Source: Paenibacillus sp. FSL R7-0273 (GTDB taxonomy: Bacteria; Bacillota; Bacilli; Paenibacillales; Paenibacillaceae). From it: 64,000 nt of DNA. The translations under genes and the position numbers were made by a program. Positions within the stretch are counted from its first letter, which is position 1. Every line of letters starts with the position of its first letter. The DNA is taken from positions 1,871,501 to 1,935,500 of the forward strand of contig NZ_CP009283.1 in the NCBI RefSeq assembly GCF_000758625.1. The letters run 5' to 3'. This document shows positions 1-7,785 of this stretch, piece by piece. The notes under the pieces are model-generated. The model did no database searches. It was not told where the DNA came from and saw only the letters and a list, made by a program, of their open reading frames with translations.

Positions 1-1248
1 CCTTGGTGTCAGTCCCGTATATTTCTTGAACACCTTGGTGAAATAACTCTGATCGTTAAAATGCAGCCGGGTGGCAATATCCGACAGGGTGATGCCGGGC
101 AGCTCCATCAATCGTTTGGCTTCCTCGATCCGTTCACGCTGAATGTAGTCGGTTACGGCGAGTCCGGTTTCTTTTTTGAACAGGTGGGAGAGATAGCTTG
201 CGTTCATTCCGGCAATTTCCGCGAGCCTGCCCAGTGTAATTTCTTCGTACAAATGGTTAAAAATATAGTTCTGGCACAGCGCGGAGGTGCGGGACTGCTT
301 CGATCTGCGGTTATCGCGGACAGAGTCGGCAAAATCGCACAGGGCGGCGGTCTGTGCCCGCTCCACCGCCGGAATACCGTTAAGCTCCTCGATGTGCTGA
401 ATATGAAAATCGCTGAGCGTATAGGCGATCTCCCAGAACAGCCCGCCCTCGATGGCTGCCCGGGTTGCCAGGGTGATGGAGGAGATGGCCAGGTTTTTTT
501 TGCTGCGCAGCCGGCTTTTTTTGGACAGCTGACCGAAGCTCTCCTCCGAAAAAGCTGCCTGGCTGCCCAGCAGACCCTCCTTATCGCCGCTGGAAATGTA
601 ACGGAACATTTCGCGCTCCAGCATCGGGTCATGGTGCAGCCATTCATTTTCACGCCGGTAGGAGAGGTCAAGGTCAGGCCCGTCACCGGGGTGCTCTGTC
701 TGCTGCTGAACAGGGGCGGCCAGCAGCAGGTCTGTAACGGACAGCTCCTCACCTGTAACAAGCGTGTGCAGCAAAAGCGCCGCATGGTACCATCTCATCC
801 GGCTCAGCACAGGCAGGCTCCGGTAGTATTGAAGCCAGCTCTCCTGCAGGCTCGGAGGCAGCTTATAATCACGCATCAGGTCAGCTACGTTGTCTGCAGT
901 AATTGGAGCAGATAGCACCGGCCCGATAATAACTGTACCGTCTGTGCCGGGCTCTCCTTCCGCCAGCCTGAGCAGAATGAACTGCTCCAGAAAGCCGGTC
1001 GTGTACAGGAGCGGGAGAGCAGAGACGTCATCGTCCCGGTCTGCTTGCTGACGTCCGGAGGCGTAGGCTGTAACCTCGTCCAGCAGGCTGCCGTTTCCCT
1101 GAAGCGGTGCCCGGCATTCAAAGGAGGCAGGCAGTCCTAGCCGGACACTGCCGCCGGTATCCAGCCAGAATACCGGAACGCGGTAGGCCTCATAGATTAG
1201 CTTGCAGATATAGGGGATACGTACAGTAGCGTTGGCAGCTTCAAGCAT
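1..1248 (-). CDS. AraC-family transcriptional regulator (C-terminus cut by window edge)
   Basis: Reads continuously for 416 codons from the ATG at 1248 to the window edge without a stop, so only the last residues are missing. An AGGAGT ribosome binding site lies just upstream (about 1254-1260). The C-terminal part (about residues 310-416) is a two-helix-turn-helix AraC/XylS domain; the stretches LGRLAEIAGMNASYLSHLFK and YFTKVFKKYTGLTP are typical. The long N-terminal part has no motif I recognise; it probably senses a ligand or takes part in dimerisation. The gene diverges from a GH3 glucosidase across a 116-bp gap, which suggests, but does not prove, that it controls that gene. Confidence 0.9.
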   Translation of the reverse strand, partial: MLEAANATVRIPYICKLIYEAYRVPVFWLDTGGSVRLGLPASFECRAPLQGNGSLLDEVTAYASGRQQADRDDDVSALPLLYTTGFLEQFILLRLAEGEPGTDGTVIIGPVLSAPITADNVADLMRDYKLPPSLQESWLQYYRSLPVLSRMRWYHAALLLHTLVTGEELSVTDLLLAAPVQQQTEHPGDGPDLDLSYRRENEWLHHDPMLEREMFRYISSGDKEGLLGSQAAFSEESFGQLSKKSRLRSKKNLAISSITLATRAAIEGGLFWEIAYTLSDFHIQHIEELNGIPAVERAQTAALCDFADSVRDNRRSKQSRTSALCQNYIFNHLYEEITLGRLAEIAGMNASYLSHLFKKETGLAVTDYIQRERIEEAKRLMELPGITLSDIATRLHFNDQSYFTKVFKKYTGLTPR

Positions 1249-1335
1249 AAACTCACTCCTTTTGTCCAATTAAAATACCAAAAAACCAATGAAAGTGCCA
1301 TAAAAACATGCTGAACTTCGTTAGAATGATAAAAA

Positions 1336-1349
1336 AGAAAACGCATTCT
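1336..1349 (+). promoter_or_regulatory. cre-like catabolite repression site
   Basis: AGAAAACGCATTCT resembles the Bacillus CcpA operator consensus (TGWAARCGYTWNCW), with the central CG and the flanking A-run and C conserved. It sits directly upstream of the glucosidase ribosome binding site AGGAGG (1351-1356), where bound CcpA could block transcription. The match is imperfect, so confidence is modest. Confidence 0.4.
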
Positions 1350-1364
1350 TAGGAGGCTGACTCA

Positions 1365-3650
1365 GTGACAAAGACGAAGACTACAACCGGTATCCGCGAG
1401 CTGATCGCACAAATGACGCTGGAAGAAAAGGCCGGGCTCTGCTCGGGTCTGGATTTCTGGAATACAAAGGGCATTGAACGGCTGGGTATTCCCTCTGTTA
1501 TGGTGACGGACGGGCCGCATGGCTTGCGGAAGCAGCAGGGAGAAGCGGATCACGTGGGCCTGCACGACAGTGTGCCGGCAACCTGTTTTCCTTCCGCGGC
1601 CGGATTGGCCTCTACCTGGGACCGTGATTTGATCTCGCAGGTTGGTGAAGCGCTCGGCGCAGAGTGCCAGGCGGAGAATGTAGCTGTGCTGCTCGGCCCG
1701 GGCAACAATATCAAGCGTTCGCCGCTGAACGGGCGGAATTTTGAATATTTTTCCGAAGATCCGTTTTTGGCCTCAGAGCTGGCTGCAAGCCATGTAAAGG
1801 GAGTGCAGAGCCAGGGCGTCGGGACATCGCTTAAGCATTTTGCCGCCAACAACCAGGAGCACCGCAGAATGTCGGTCGATGCAGTCATTGATGAACGGAC
1901 ACTGCGGGAAATCTATCTGGCCAGCTTCGAGGGAACCGTGAAGCAGAGCCAGCCCTGGAGCGTAATGTGCTCCTACAACCGGGTGAACGGTGAGTTTGCA
2001 TCGGAGAGTGAGACGCTCCTGACTAAGATTTTGCGGGACGAATGGGGCTTTGAGGGCTTTGTGGTATCCGACTGGGGCGCGGTAAATGAGCGGGTGAAGG
2101 CGCTGCAGGCCGGGCTGGAGCTGGAAATGCCGGCAAGCGGCGGGATCGGAGATGCCAAGATTGTTGCGGCTGTGAACAGCGGCGAGCTGCCAGTGGAGAC
2201 ACTGGATAAGGCCGTGGAACGGATGCTGGCTTTTGTGTTCAAAAGCGCGGAGAGCCGCAAGGAGAATGCGTCCTTTGATAAGGAGCGTCATCATGCGCTT
2301 GCGCGTCAGGTGGCCCGGGAGAGTATGGTGCTGCTGAAGAATGAGGAGCATACTCTGCCGCTGGCCAAGAGCGGAACCATCGCGATTATCGGCGAATTCG
2401 CCAAAAAGCCCCGCTATCAGGGCGGCGGCAGCTCGCACGTGAATCCGACGAGGCTGGATGACGCTTTTGCCGAGATGCAGGCGGTTGCCGGAGCTTCAGC
2501 CAGCTTTCTGTATGCGCAGGGGTATGAGCTGGACAACGATGACATTAATGAACGTTTGCTGGCAGAAGCGCGTGATGCTGCAGCGCGAGCGGACGCTGCG
2601 GTATTGTTCCTGGGATTACCTGACCGGTATGAGTCAGAAGGCTATGACCGCACCCACCTGTCGCTTCCGGCCAGCCATAAAGCACTGATCGATGCGGTAG
2701 CTGAAGTCCAGGGTAAGGTTATTGTTGTCCTGAGCAATGGTTCGCCGGTCGAGATGCCATGGCTGTCCAGAACGAAGGCGGTGCTGGAGGGGTATCTGGG
2801 CGGACAGGCCTTTGGCGGCGCGGTTGCCGACCTTCTTTTTGGCGAGGCGAGTCCGAGTGGCAAGCTGGCTGAGACGTTCCCGCAGAAGCTGAGCGACAAT
2901 CCGTCGTTCCTGAACTTCCCGGGTGAAGGCGATAAGGTGGAATATAAGGAAGGGCTGTTCGTCGGCTACCGTTATTATGATAAAAAAGAAATTGAGCCGC
3001 TCTTTCCGTTCGGCTACGGGCTCAGCTATACCAGCTTCGAGTACAGCAATCTGCAGCTTAACAAGCGCAGCATTCAGGATACCGAGACTGTAGAGGTTAC
3101 AGTGACCGTGAAGAATACCGGCACTATAGCCGGAAAAGAAACAGTGCAGCTCTATGTCAGCGATGTGGAGAGCAGTGTGATCCGTCCGCTGCAGGAGCTG
3201 AAGGGCTTCACCAAAGTCGGGCTTCAGCCTGGTGAGGCACGTGAGGTTACGTTCACGCTGGATAAGCGCTCGTTCGCCTATTATAATGTGCAGCTGGGTG
3301 ACTGGCATGTGGAGAGCGGGGAATTCACGATTGCTGTGGCTGCGTCTTCACGTGACATCCGGCTGACCGCTTCACTGGAGGTAATCTCCAGTGTGAAGAT
3401 GGTATCTAAGTTTCACCGTAACACCACAGTAGGGGATCTGCTGGACAATCCGCTGACCGCGGACAAGGCGAAGCATTACGGCAGCATTTTCGGCATGGAG
3501 AGTGCCATGGACGATAATCCGGAAATGTTCCTGGCGATGATGAGATATATGCCGCTCCGTGCGCTGGTCAATTTCGGCCAAGGCAAGTATTCCGAGGAGA
3601 ATCTCACTGCTGATCTGCGCGAGTTCAACGCTCTGGCCGGACAGGAATAA
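1365..3650 (+). CDS. Glycoside hydrolase family 3 beta-glucosidase
   Basis: A 761-residue cytoplasmic enzyme (no signal peptide) that removes terminal beta-linked sugars from oligosaccharides. The start is GTG at 1365, 8 bp after AGGAGG. Residues about 10-290 form the GH3 barrel with the [12 protein letters not shown] segment and the nucleophile region FVVSDWGAV, in which the catalytic Asp is residue 236. The alpha/beta sandwich domain follows ([22 protein letters not shown]). A fibronectin-III-like domain (about 560-645, [21 protein letters not shown]) and a helical tail end the protein. The domain order matches bacterial beta-glucosidase/beta-xylosidase enzymes; the substrate cannot be fixed from sequence alone. 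A divergent AraC regulator precedes it and a terminator follows. Confidence 0.93.
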   Translation: MTKTKTTTGIRELIAQMTLEEKAGLCSGLDFWNTKGIERLGIPSVMVTDGPHGLRKQQGEADHVGLHDSVPATCFPSAAGLASTWDRDLISQVGEALGAECQAENVAVLLGPGNNIKRSPLNGRNFEYFSEDPFLASELAASHVKGVQSQGVGTSLKHFAANNQEHRRMSVDAVIDERTLREIYLASFEGTVKQSQPWSVMCSYNRVNGEFASESETLLTKILRDEWGFEGFVVSDWGAVNERVKALQAGLELEMPASGGIGDAKIVAAVNSGELPVETLDKAVERMLAFVFKSAESRKENASFDKERHHALARQVARESMVLLKNEEHTLPLAKSGTIAIIGEFAKKPRYQGGGSSHVNPTRLDDAFAEMQAVAGASASFLYAQGYELDNDDINERLLAEARDAAARADAAVLFLGLPDRYESEGYDRTHLSLPASHKALIDAVAEVQGKVIVVLSNGSPVEMPWLSRTKAVLEGYLGGQAFGGAVADLLFGEASPSGKLAETFPQKLSDNPSFLNFPGEGDKVEYKEGLFVGYRYYDKKEIEPLFPFGYGLSYTSFEYSNLQLNKRSIQDTETVEVTVTVKNTGTIAGKETVQLYVSDVESSVIRPLQELKGFTKVGLQPGEAREVTFTLDKRSFAYYNVQLGDWHVESGEFTIAVAASSRDIRLTASLEVISSVKMVSKFHRNTTVGDLLDNPLTADKAKHYGSIFGMESAMDDNPEMFLAMMRYMPLRALVNFGQGKYSEENLTADLREFNALAGQE

Positions 3651-3689
3651 GCGCCTGGATGTATTGAAGTTGCTGAAGAGGAATATATG

Positions 3690-3721
3690 GACCCTGCCCC
3701 GGGTGGAGCGGGGTCTTTTTT
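3690..3721 (+). terminator. Rho-independent terminator after the GH3 gene
   Basis: An 8-bp stem GACCCTGC/GCGGGGTC (one G-T pair) closes a 10-nt loop and is followed by a T-run, 40 bp after the GH3 stop codon. Confidence 0.8.
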
Positions 3722-3733
3722 AGGGTGGAAGCT

Positions 3734-4079
3734 TAAGTAGGGTGAAAGTGGCGGCTTGAGTGCAAGTAAAGGGACTTTTCCCTCTAAGTAAGACGGAAGT
3801 GGCCGGCTTGGTGGTCAATAAGGGGATTTTTCCCTTTAAGCAGGGCGAAAATGGTCGGCTTGGTTGCAAATAAAGGGATTTTTCCCTTTAAGCAGGGCAA
3901 AAATAGCCAGCTTGGTTGCAAATAAGGGGATTTTTCCCTTTAAGCAGGGCGAAAATGGCCGGCTTGGTTGCAAATAAAGGGATTTTTCCCTTTAAGTAAG
4001 ACGAAAGAGGTCGGCTTGGTTGCAAATAAAGGGATTTTTCCCTTTAAGTAAGACGAAAGAGGCCTGTTTGGCTGCAAAT
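3734..4079. repeat. 52-bp tandem repeat array, left part
   Basis: The CGGCTTGG-like anchor recurs at 3752, 3804, 3856, 3908, 3960, 4012 and 4064, an exact 52-bp period. Each unit holds a palindrome AAAGGGA-TTTT-TCCCTTT followed by a purine-rich spacer. The first copy is the most diverged. The array is broken at 4079 by an IS element and resumes in phase at 5471, giving about eight units in total. Because 52 is not a multiple of three, the array is unlikely to be coding. Confidence 0.95.
4076..4079. repeat. Putative left target-site duplication (AAAT)
   Basis: AAAT lies at unit offset 12 of the 52-bp repeat on the left side and is repeated at 5471-5474 on the right side. One copy is needed to rebuild an intact unit, so it looks like a 3-4 bp target duplication. 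Because the sequence is A-rich, its exact length is ambiguous by one or two bases. Confidence 0.65.
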
Positions 4080-4145
4080 CTCCACAGCCCCCTAAAGAAG
4101 TTGGAGTCCTCCCCCACAAAAATGTAGACTAGATACAGGAGGAGG

Positions 4146-4469
4146 ATGAACGGTATGGGACACTTAACAGGAACAAGAGAGAAGGCCGCGCAAGAGGTGT
4201 TGTCTGGCATTAAGGCAGCGGTGGTTGCCCGAAAGTATGGAGTGACCCCATCGACGGTGAATCAGTGGGTGAGAGATTACCGGGAAGCCCATGGGGAACA
4301 AGATCATCCGTATCCCCAAGATCAGGTGGAGGAACTGAAACGCCTGCTGGATGTCGAGCAGAAATACGAGAAGGCTGTGAAGATCCTCGGTGAAAAGGAG
4401 CTAGAGATTGAGATTTTGCGTGAACTGCTAAAAAAGCCAACCCCTGCTTATCCGAAAAAATCGAGGTAG
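4146..4469 (+). CDS. IS3-family transposase OrfA (helix-turn-helix)
   Basis: A 107-residue protein starting at ATG 4146, with GGAGGA upstream. It carries an N-terminal helix-turn-helix (VLSGIKAAVVARKYGVTPST, then NQWVRDYREAHG) and a C-terminal coiled-coil (EQKYEKAVKILGEKELEIEIL). In the IS3 family this protein binds the element ends. The last codons run through six A residues (4455-4460), a likely -1 frameshift site for making the OrfAB fusion transposase. Confidence 0.92.
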   Translation: MNGMGHLTGTREKAAQEVLSGIKAAVVARKYGVTPSTVNQWVRDYREAHGEQDHPYPQDQVEELKRLLDVEQKYEKAVKILGEKELEIEILRELLKKPTPAYPKKSR

Positions 4470-4474
4470 CCGAT

Positions 4475-5407
4475 ATGTTCATTAAGCAGGGGAATAAAGC
4501 AGCGTTGGTACTACGTCTCGTGGGGCTAGCAGAGTCTACGTATTACGACCGTAAGAAACGCAAGTCACAGGATGCCCAGGCCGTACCTCAGGGGCGCGGA
4601 AGACCCGTACCCGGCTATTCCCTGACCGAGTCTGGAGAGAAGATTAGCGACGGGCAGATCCAGGAAATGCTTCTGGAACTGGTCGCTGGAGAAGAGCACG
4701 TGTACGGGTACAAGCTCCTGGCCAAGTGCTTATGGAACCAGCACAGCCTTAAGCTCAATCACAAGAAAAGCTACCGGCTGTGTCAGGCGCTGGAGATCCT
4801 GCAGCCCCAGCGTCACAAGCGCTTTAAGCATCCCCGGAAGCTGCCGGAGAACCGGGTTATTACCGGAGCGGGTCAGCTCTGGCAGATGGACATTAAGTAC
4901 GGGTACGTGGCGGGCCGGGACCGGCATTTCTTCGTCCTGAGCATTATCGATGTGTTTACCCGTGTCATCGTCGGCTACCACCGCGGATCGTCGTGTGAGG
5001 CCAAGCACGCCTGCCAGACGCTGGGACGCGCCATGGAGCAGCACTGCGCCCAGGACAGTGCACGCCCGGTGATCCGCACCGACAACGGCCCACAGTTCGT
5101 CAGCCACCTGTTTGGTGACATGTGTGAAAGCTGGGAAATGACTCATGAACGCATTCCGCCTCGAACACCGGATTTAAATGCTTTTATTGAATCGTTCCAC
5201 AGTAATATTGATCGGGATTTGTTCCGTAAAGAGGCATTCGAAACGTTCGACGAGGCCTATGAAGCCGTGGACCGGTACATGGATTTCTACAACAACCGGA
5301 GAATGCACACCAGCCTTCGCAACATGCCACCGGTTGAATTTTCAGAGTGGGTCATGGGCCTAGAAGACCGGTCCGCCTTCTTCTGGCCGAGGAAAAAAGC
5401 GAAATAA
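4475..5407 (+). CDS. IS3-family transposase OrfB (DDE integrase core)
   Basis: 310 residues. The rve integrase core has the catalytic triad in order: first Asp in LWQMDIKYGYV, second Asp in RTDNGPQF, and Glu in NAFIESFHS, with 35 residues between the second Asp and the Glu (DD35E). An HTH-like region precedes the core. The frame is -1 relative to OrfA and is open back through the A6 run, so the active protein is probably the OrfAB fusion, although the ATG at 4475 could also be used. No disabling mutation is visible. Confidence 0.93.
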   Translation: MFIKQGNKAALVLRLVGLAESTYYDRKKRKSQDAQAVPQGRGRPVPGYSLTESGEKISDGQIQEMLLELVAGEEHVYGYKLLAKCLWNQHSLKLNHKKSYRLCQALEILQPQRHKRFKHPRKLPENRVITGAGQLWQMDIKYGYVAGRDRHFFVLSIIDVFTRVIVGYHRGSSCEAKHACQTLGRAMEQHCAQDSARPVIRTDNGPQFVSHLFGDMCESWEMTHERIPPRTPDLNAFIESFHSNIDRDLFRKEAFETFDEAYEAVDRYMDFYNNRRMHTSLRNMPPVEFSEWVMGLEDRSAFFWPRKKAK

Positions 5408-5470
5408 AGAGCATAGCTACGACAAGTACCGGTTTTATACTGAGGACTCCGGGATAAGGGGGTCTCACCG

Positions 5471-5561
5471 AAATAAAGGGATTTTTCCCTTTAAGTAAGA
5501 CGAAAGAGGCCTGTTTGGTTGCAAATAAGGGGATTTTTCCCTTTAAGTAAGGCGAAGACGG
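5471..5561. repeat. 52-bp tandem repeat array, right part
   Basis: Continues the array at 3734-4079 in the same phase: the rest of the interrupted unit (AAATAAAGGGATTTTTCCC...) and one more full unit. This shows that the array existed before the IS arrived. Confidence 0.93.
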
Positions 5562-5568
5562 CCCCATT

Positions 5569-5610
5569 GCAGAGCAGCATCACTCTTTTCCAGAGTGGGG
5601 GCTGCTCTGC
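5569..5610. terminator. Strong hairpin between convergent units
   Basis: A 10-bp perfect stem GCAGAGCAGC/GCTGCTCTGC with an inner CACTCT/AGAGTG stem. It lies just after the repeat array and 30 bp from the stop codon of the minus-strand hydrolase, so it is probably its terminator. T-runs are weak on both sides. Confidence 0.5.
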
Positions 5611-5639
5611 GTTGCTTGCTCTCTTATGACATAAGAGTG

Positions 5640-6575
5640 TTAGAGCTGCCTGCTCAGCAGGAATTCTAGGTTACGCTGGAATACGGCGGCGGCGTCCCAG
5701 GTCCGGTATGCCTCGGGAACCGGGATTTCGGCAGCCAAAGGCTTGGACTCACCCCCGCTGTATGGTGCACAGATGTCCAGCAGGTCGTTTATGTACTGCT
5801 GCATATACGTGATGCTGGCTGCATCGCTGACCGGGCCGTGCCCGGGCACAACCCGGCGTGCATCCAGCTTGCCAAGCAGCTCCAAGGCACTCAGCCAGTC
5901 ATGCGGATCGCCATCGGTAAGCAGCGGATGATTGTTAACTGCAACGGCATCACCGGCGAAGACGATGGAGTCGTCAGCGAGGTGCAGCACGGAGTCACAT
6001 TCTGTGTGGGCGCGGCCGAGCGACAACAGCCGGGCGCTTCTTTTAGATCCGTGAATCCATAGCTGACTCTCGTAAGTTACATCAGGATAAGTAACAATCA
6101 GCGTCTCAATCGATTCGCGGATTTCCAGCAGGTAGCTGTGGCGGGCGGCCGGCAGCTTAAGGGTAACCTCATCTGTTGCAGCCTCGACAGCTGCCGCCGC
6201 TGCTGCAATATCTGCGTTCAGCTGCGGGAGCAGCGGTGTCATACGCTCCAGCCACTGCGGCTGGGTGGCCTGCATGAGTGCTCTGGTCCGGGCGGAGGAA
6301 ACAATAGACACACCGGAAAAGCACTGGTTACCACGGACATGGTCGCCATGCCAATGGCTGTTGGCGACATAACCTATAGGCTGATTCAGCAGCTGCAGGG
6401 CGGCCTCCCGCAGATCGCGGCCGGCCTGAGGTGTGTTAAAGGTATCGAAGACCAGTGTGAAGCCGCCCATGTCAATGATGCCTGCGTTACTCATAGCACC
6501 GCCCTGATCATTGGCGATCAGTGCATAAATTCCTTCGGACAGCAGGTTAATGCTGAAGTGCCGTGATTGGAACAT
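5640..6575 (-). CDS. Metallo-beta-lactamase-fold hydrolase
   Basis: 311 residues from the ATG at 6575, which has an AGAGG motif upstream. A 29-codon in-frame extension is AT-rich, includes the likely promoter and has no ribosome site, so I exclude it. The zinc-binding motif NSHWHGDH (His74, His76, Asp78, His79) is intact, with later ligands in RAHTECD, VFAGDAV and VVPGHGPV. There is no signal peptide, so it should be cytoplasmic. The superfamily includes glyoxalase II, lactonases and many other hydrolases; the substrate cannot be told from sequence. It is a single gene facing the IS-interrupted array. Confidence 0.85.
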   Translation of the reverse strand: MFQSRHFSINLLSEGIYALIANDQGGAMSNAGIIDMGGFTLVFDTFNTPQAGRDLREAALQLLNQPIGYVANSHWHGDHVRGNQCFSGVSIVSSARTRALMQATQPQWLERMTPLLPQLNADIAAAAAAVEAATDEVTLKLPAARHSYLLEIRESIETLIVTYPDVTYESQLWIHGSKRSARLLSLGRAHTECDSVLHLADDSIVFAGDAVAVNNHPLLTDGDPHDWLSALELLGKLDARRVVPGHGPVSDAASITYMQQYINDLLDICAPYSGGESKPLAAEIPVPEAYRTWDAAAVFQRNLEFLLSRQL

Positions 6576-6637
6576 TGCTTTACCTCTTCTCTCTAAAATA
6601 AATAATATAATCACAATAATATATTTAATAATTGTAT

Positions 6638-6674
6638 AAGTCTGTAAAAAATGAGTGTGCAAGTCTGTAAAAAA
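6638..6674. repeat. Direct repeat pair upstream of the hydrolase
   Basis: AAGTCTGTAAAAAA occurs at 6638-6651 and again at 6661-6674 (23-bp offset), in the AT-rich region upstream of the minus-strand hydrolase. It could be a regulator site or a simple duplication. Confidence 0.6.
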
Positions 6675-6764
6675 GGGGCTTTGTACTTTCGCTGTTCTGT
6701 ACTCTATAAACCTGATTAACTGACTGCTCTGCTATAGCTAATAATGATTTCTAACGAGCAGGGG

Positions 6765-6793
6765 TTGCTTTCCTGCACCTAATTTGCTAACAT
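6765..6793 (+). promoter_or_regulatory. Probable sigma-A promoter of the guanidine riboswitch operon
   Basis: TTGCTT (6765-6770) and TAACAT (6788-6793) are separated by 17 bp. Transcription would start near 6800, about 20 bp before the riboswitch aptamer. Confidence 0.6.
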
Positions 6794-6818
6794 ACGATGT
6801 AACTTAATCAATTTGGTT

Positions 6819-6915
6819 TTCTAGGGTTCCGCGGCCGGCAACGGCCGGACTGGTCCGAGGGAAAACGCACGGATTCCAGTCCGTGTCTACACGGAGGGAT
6901 AAAAGCCCGGGAGGT
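6819..6915 (+). ncRNA. Guanidine-I riboswitch (ykkC class)
   Basis: The conserved blocks of the ykkC/guanidine-I aptamer are present in order: CTAGGGTTCCG at 6821, a short GC-rich hairpin, CTGGTCCGAG, an AAAACG-containing segment with a hairpin, then ACACGGAGGGATAAAAGCCC and GGGAGGT. The 3' part of the aptamer is also the 5' arm of a terminator hairpin, so guanidinium binding should prevent termination and switch on the two SMR genes downstream. The family is known to control guanidine exporters and carboxylases. Confidence 0.93.
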
Positions 6916-6949
6916 ATCGTCAGTGATGACGGTGACCTTCCGGGCTTTT
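6901..6949 (+). terminator. Riboswitch-controlled terminator
   Basis: AAAAGCCCGGGAGGT (6901-6915) pairs with ACCTTCCGGGCTTTT (6935-6949), with an inner hairpin TCGTCA/TGACGG. The 5' arm overlaps the conserved 3' end of the guanidine-I aptamer, so aptamer and terminator folds exclude each other. Confidence 0.88.
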
Positions 6950-7005
6950 GTGTTGCTGCAGGAAGGTCTGGATTAAGAATTCAACTAGAGCAGGAGGAAA
7001 GAAAG

Positions 7006-7362
7006 ATGAACAAGAGCAGTAAGGCATGGCTGAAAATTGTAGGCGCAGCCTGTTTTGAGGTAGTGTGGGTGATCGGACTGAAGCATGCAGCGGCCCCTTG
7101 GGAATGGACAGTAACGGTGCTGGCTATTATTATCAGCTTTTATGTTCTGATCTCCGCGAGCAGCAGGCTGCCGGCAGGAACGGTCTATGCGGTGTTTGTC
7201 GGACTGGGAACGGCAGGCACTGTGCTGGCGGATATGATCTGGTTCGGACAGCCGTTTCAGCTGGTGAAGGTGGCATTGATTGTATTGCTGCTTGCCGGTG
7301 TGATTGGATTAAAGCTCGCTACTAAGGATAGTGCGAAAAAGCAGATCAAGGAGGCGTCTTAA
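7006..7362 (+). CDS. ykkC: SMR-family guanidinium exporter subunit (YkkC-like)
   Basis: 118 residues starting at ATG 7006, 8 bp after AGGAGG (6992-6997). An in-frame upstream ATG lies inside the riboswitch and is rejected. Four hydrophobic helices span the protein, with the essential membrane Glu in helix 1 ([12 protein letters not shown], Glu18) and the conserved [20 protein letters not shown] segment of helix 3. It forms an operon with the next SMR gene, whose ATG follows its stop directly; paired SMR subunits act as heterodimers. The upstream guanidine-I riboswitch identifies guanidinium as the likely substrate, exported in exchange for protons. Confidence 0.92.
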   Translation: MNKSSKAWLKIVGAACFEVVWVIGLKHAAAPWEWTVTVLAIIISFYVLISASSRLPAGTVYAVFVGLGTAGTVLADMIWFGQPFQLVKVALIVLLLAGVIGLKLATKDSAKKQIKEAS

Positions 7363-7677
7363 ATGGACTGGATTATGCTGATCGGTGCCGGGCTATGCGA
7401 AATGCTCGGTGTAGCAATGATGGCGAGGCTGCAGACGCACCGCAACTGGCAGACACTGGCGCTGCTGATGGCAGGCTTCGGTGCCAGCTTTATCCTGTTA
7501 TCCCTGGCGATGGAGACCCTGCCCATGGGGACAGCTTATGCGGTATGGACCGGCATCGGCGCTTCCGGCGGAGCAATTCTCGGCATGGTGCTGTACGGGG
7601 AGTCCCGGGACATGCGGCGTATTCTATGTATTGTGCTGATCCTTGGCGCTGCAGTCGGGCTTAAGCTGGCGGGCTGA
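7363..7677 (+). CDS. ykkD: SMR-family guanidinium exporter subunit (YkkD-like)
   Basis: 104 residues. The ATG follows the stop of the previous gene without a gap, and AAGGAGG (7348-7354) lies within the end of that gene. It is a four-helix SMR protein with the helix-1 Glu13 ([14 protein letters not shown]) and the [18 protein letters not shown] motif. It is shorter than its partner, as YkkD is relative to YkkC in Bacillus. It should pair with the 118-residue subunit in an antiparallel heterodimer. Confidence 0.92.
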   Translation: MDWIMLIGAGLCEMLGVAMMARLQTHRNWQTLALLMAGFGASFILLSLAMETLPMGTAYAVWTGIGASGGAILGMVLYGESRDMRRILCIVLILGAAVGLKLAG

Positions 7678-7738
7678 CTTACTCGGTAAAATGTTAAAAA
7701 TTTAGACACCTGTACGATGTTTCGGACGCAGCTACATG

Positions 7739-7756
7739 GTAAGTATAGTAAGTATA
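7739..7756 (+). promoter_or_regulatory. Tandem 9-bp repeat upstream of an aldo/keto reductase
   Basis: GTAAGTATA is repeated head-to-tail at 7739-7747 and 7748-7756, ending about 30 bp before the reductase ATG. The position suits a regulator site overlapping the promoter, but no regulator gene is adjacent. Confidence 0.4.
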
Positions 7757-7785
7757 CAATCCATCTGTTAAGGAGACATCCGCAT

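Larger units (their letters stand above)
4080..5470 (+). mobile_element. IS3-family insertion sequence (about 1.39 kb)
   Basis: Bounded by the point where the 52-bp array is interrupted and resumed. The ends are imperfect inverted repeats: the left end carries CCCCCT...GGAGTCCTC and the reverse complement of the right end carries the same two blocks at similar spacing. It encodes OrfA (4146-4469) and a DDE transposase OrfB (4475-5407) in the -1 frame relation typical of IS3. Both ORFs are intact, so the element may be active. I do not assign a subgroup or name. Confidence 0.9.

Noticed and set aside
61..915. Plus-strand ORF at the window start
   Set aside because: Antisense to a continuous AraC-family gene with clear HTH motifs; the plus-strand product has no recognisable features.
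6883..7005. N-terminal extension of the first SMR gene
   Set aside because: The upstream ATG lies inside the guanidine riboswitch; the ATG at 7006 has a perfect AGGAGG and gives the family-length protein.
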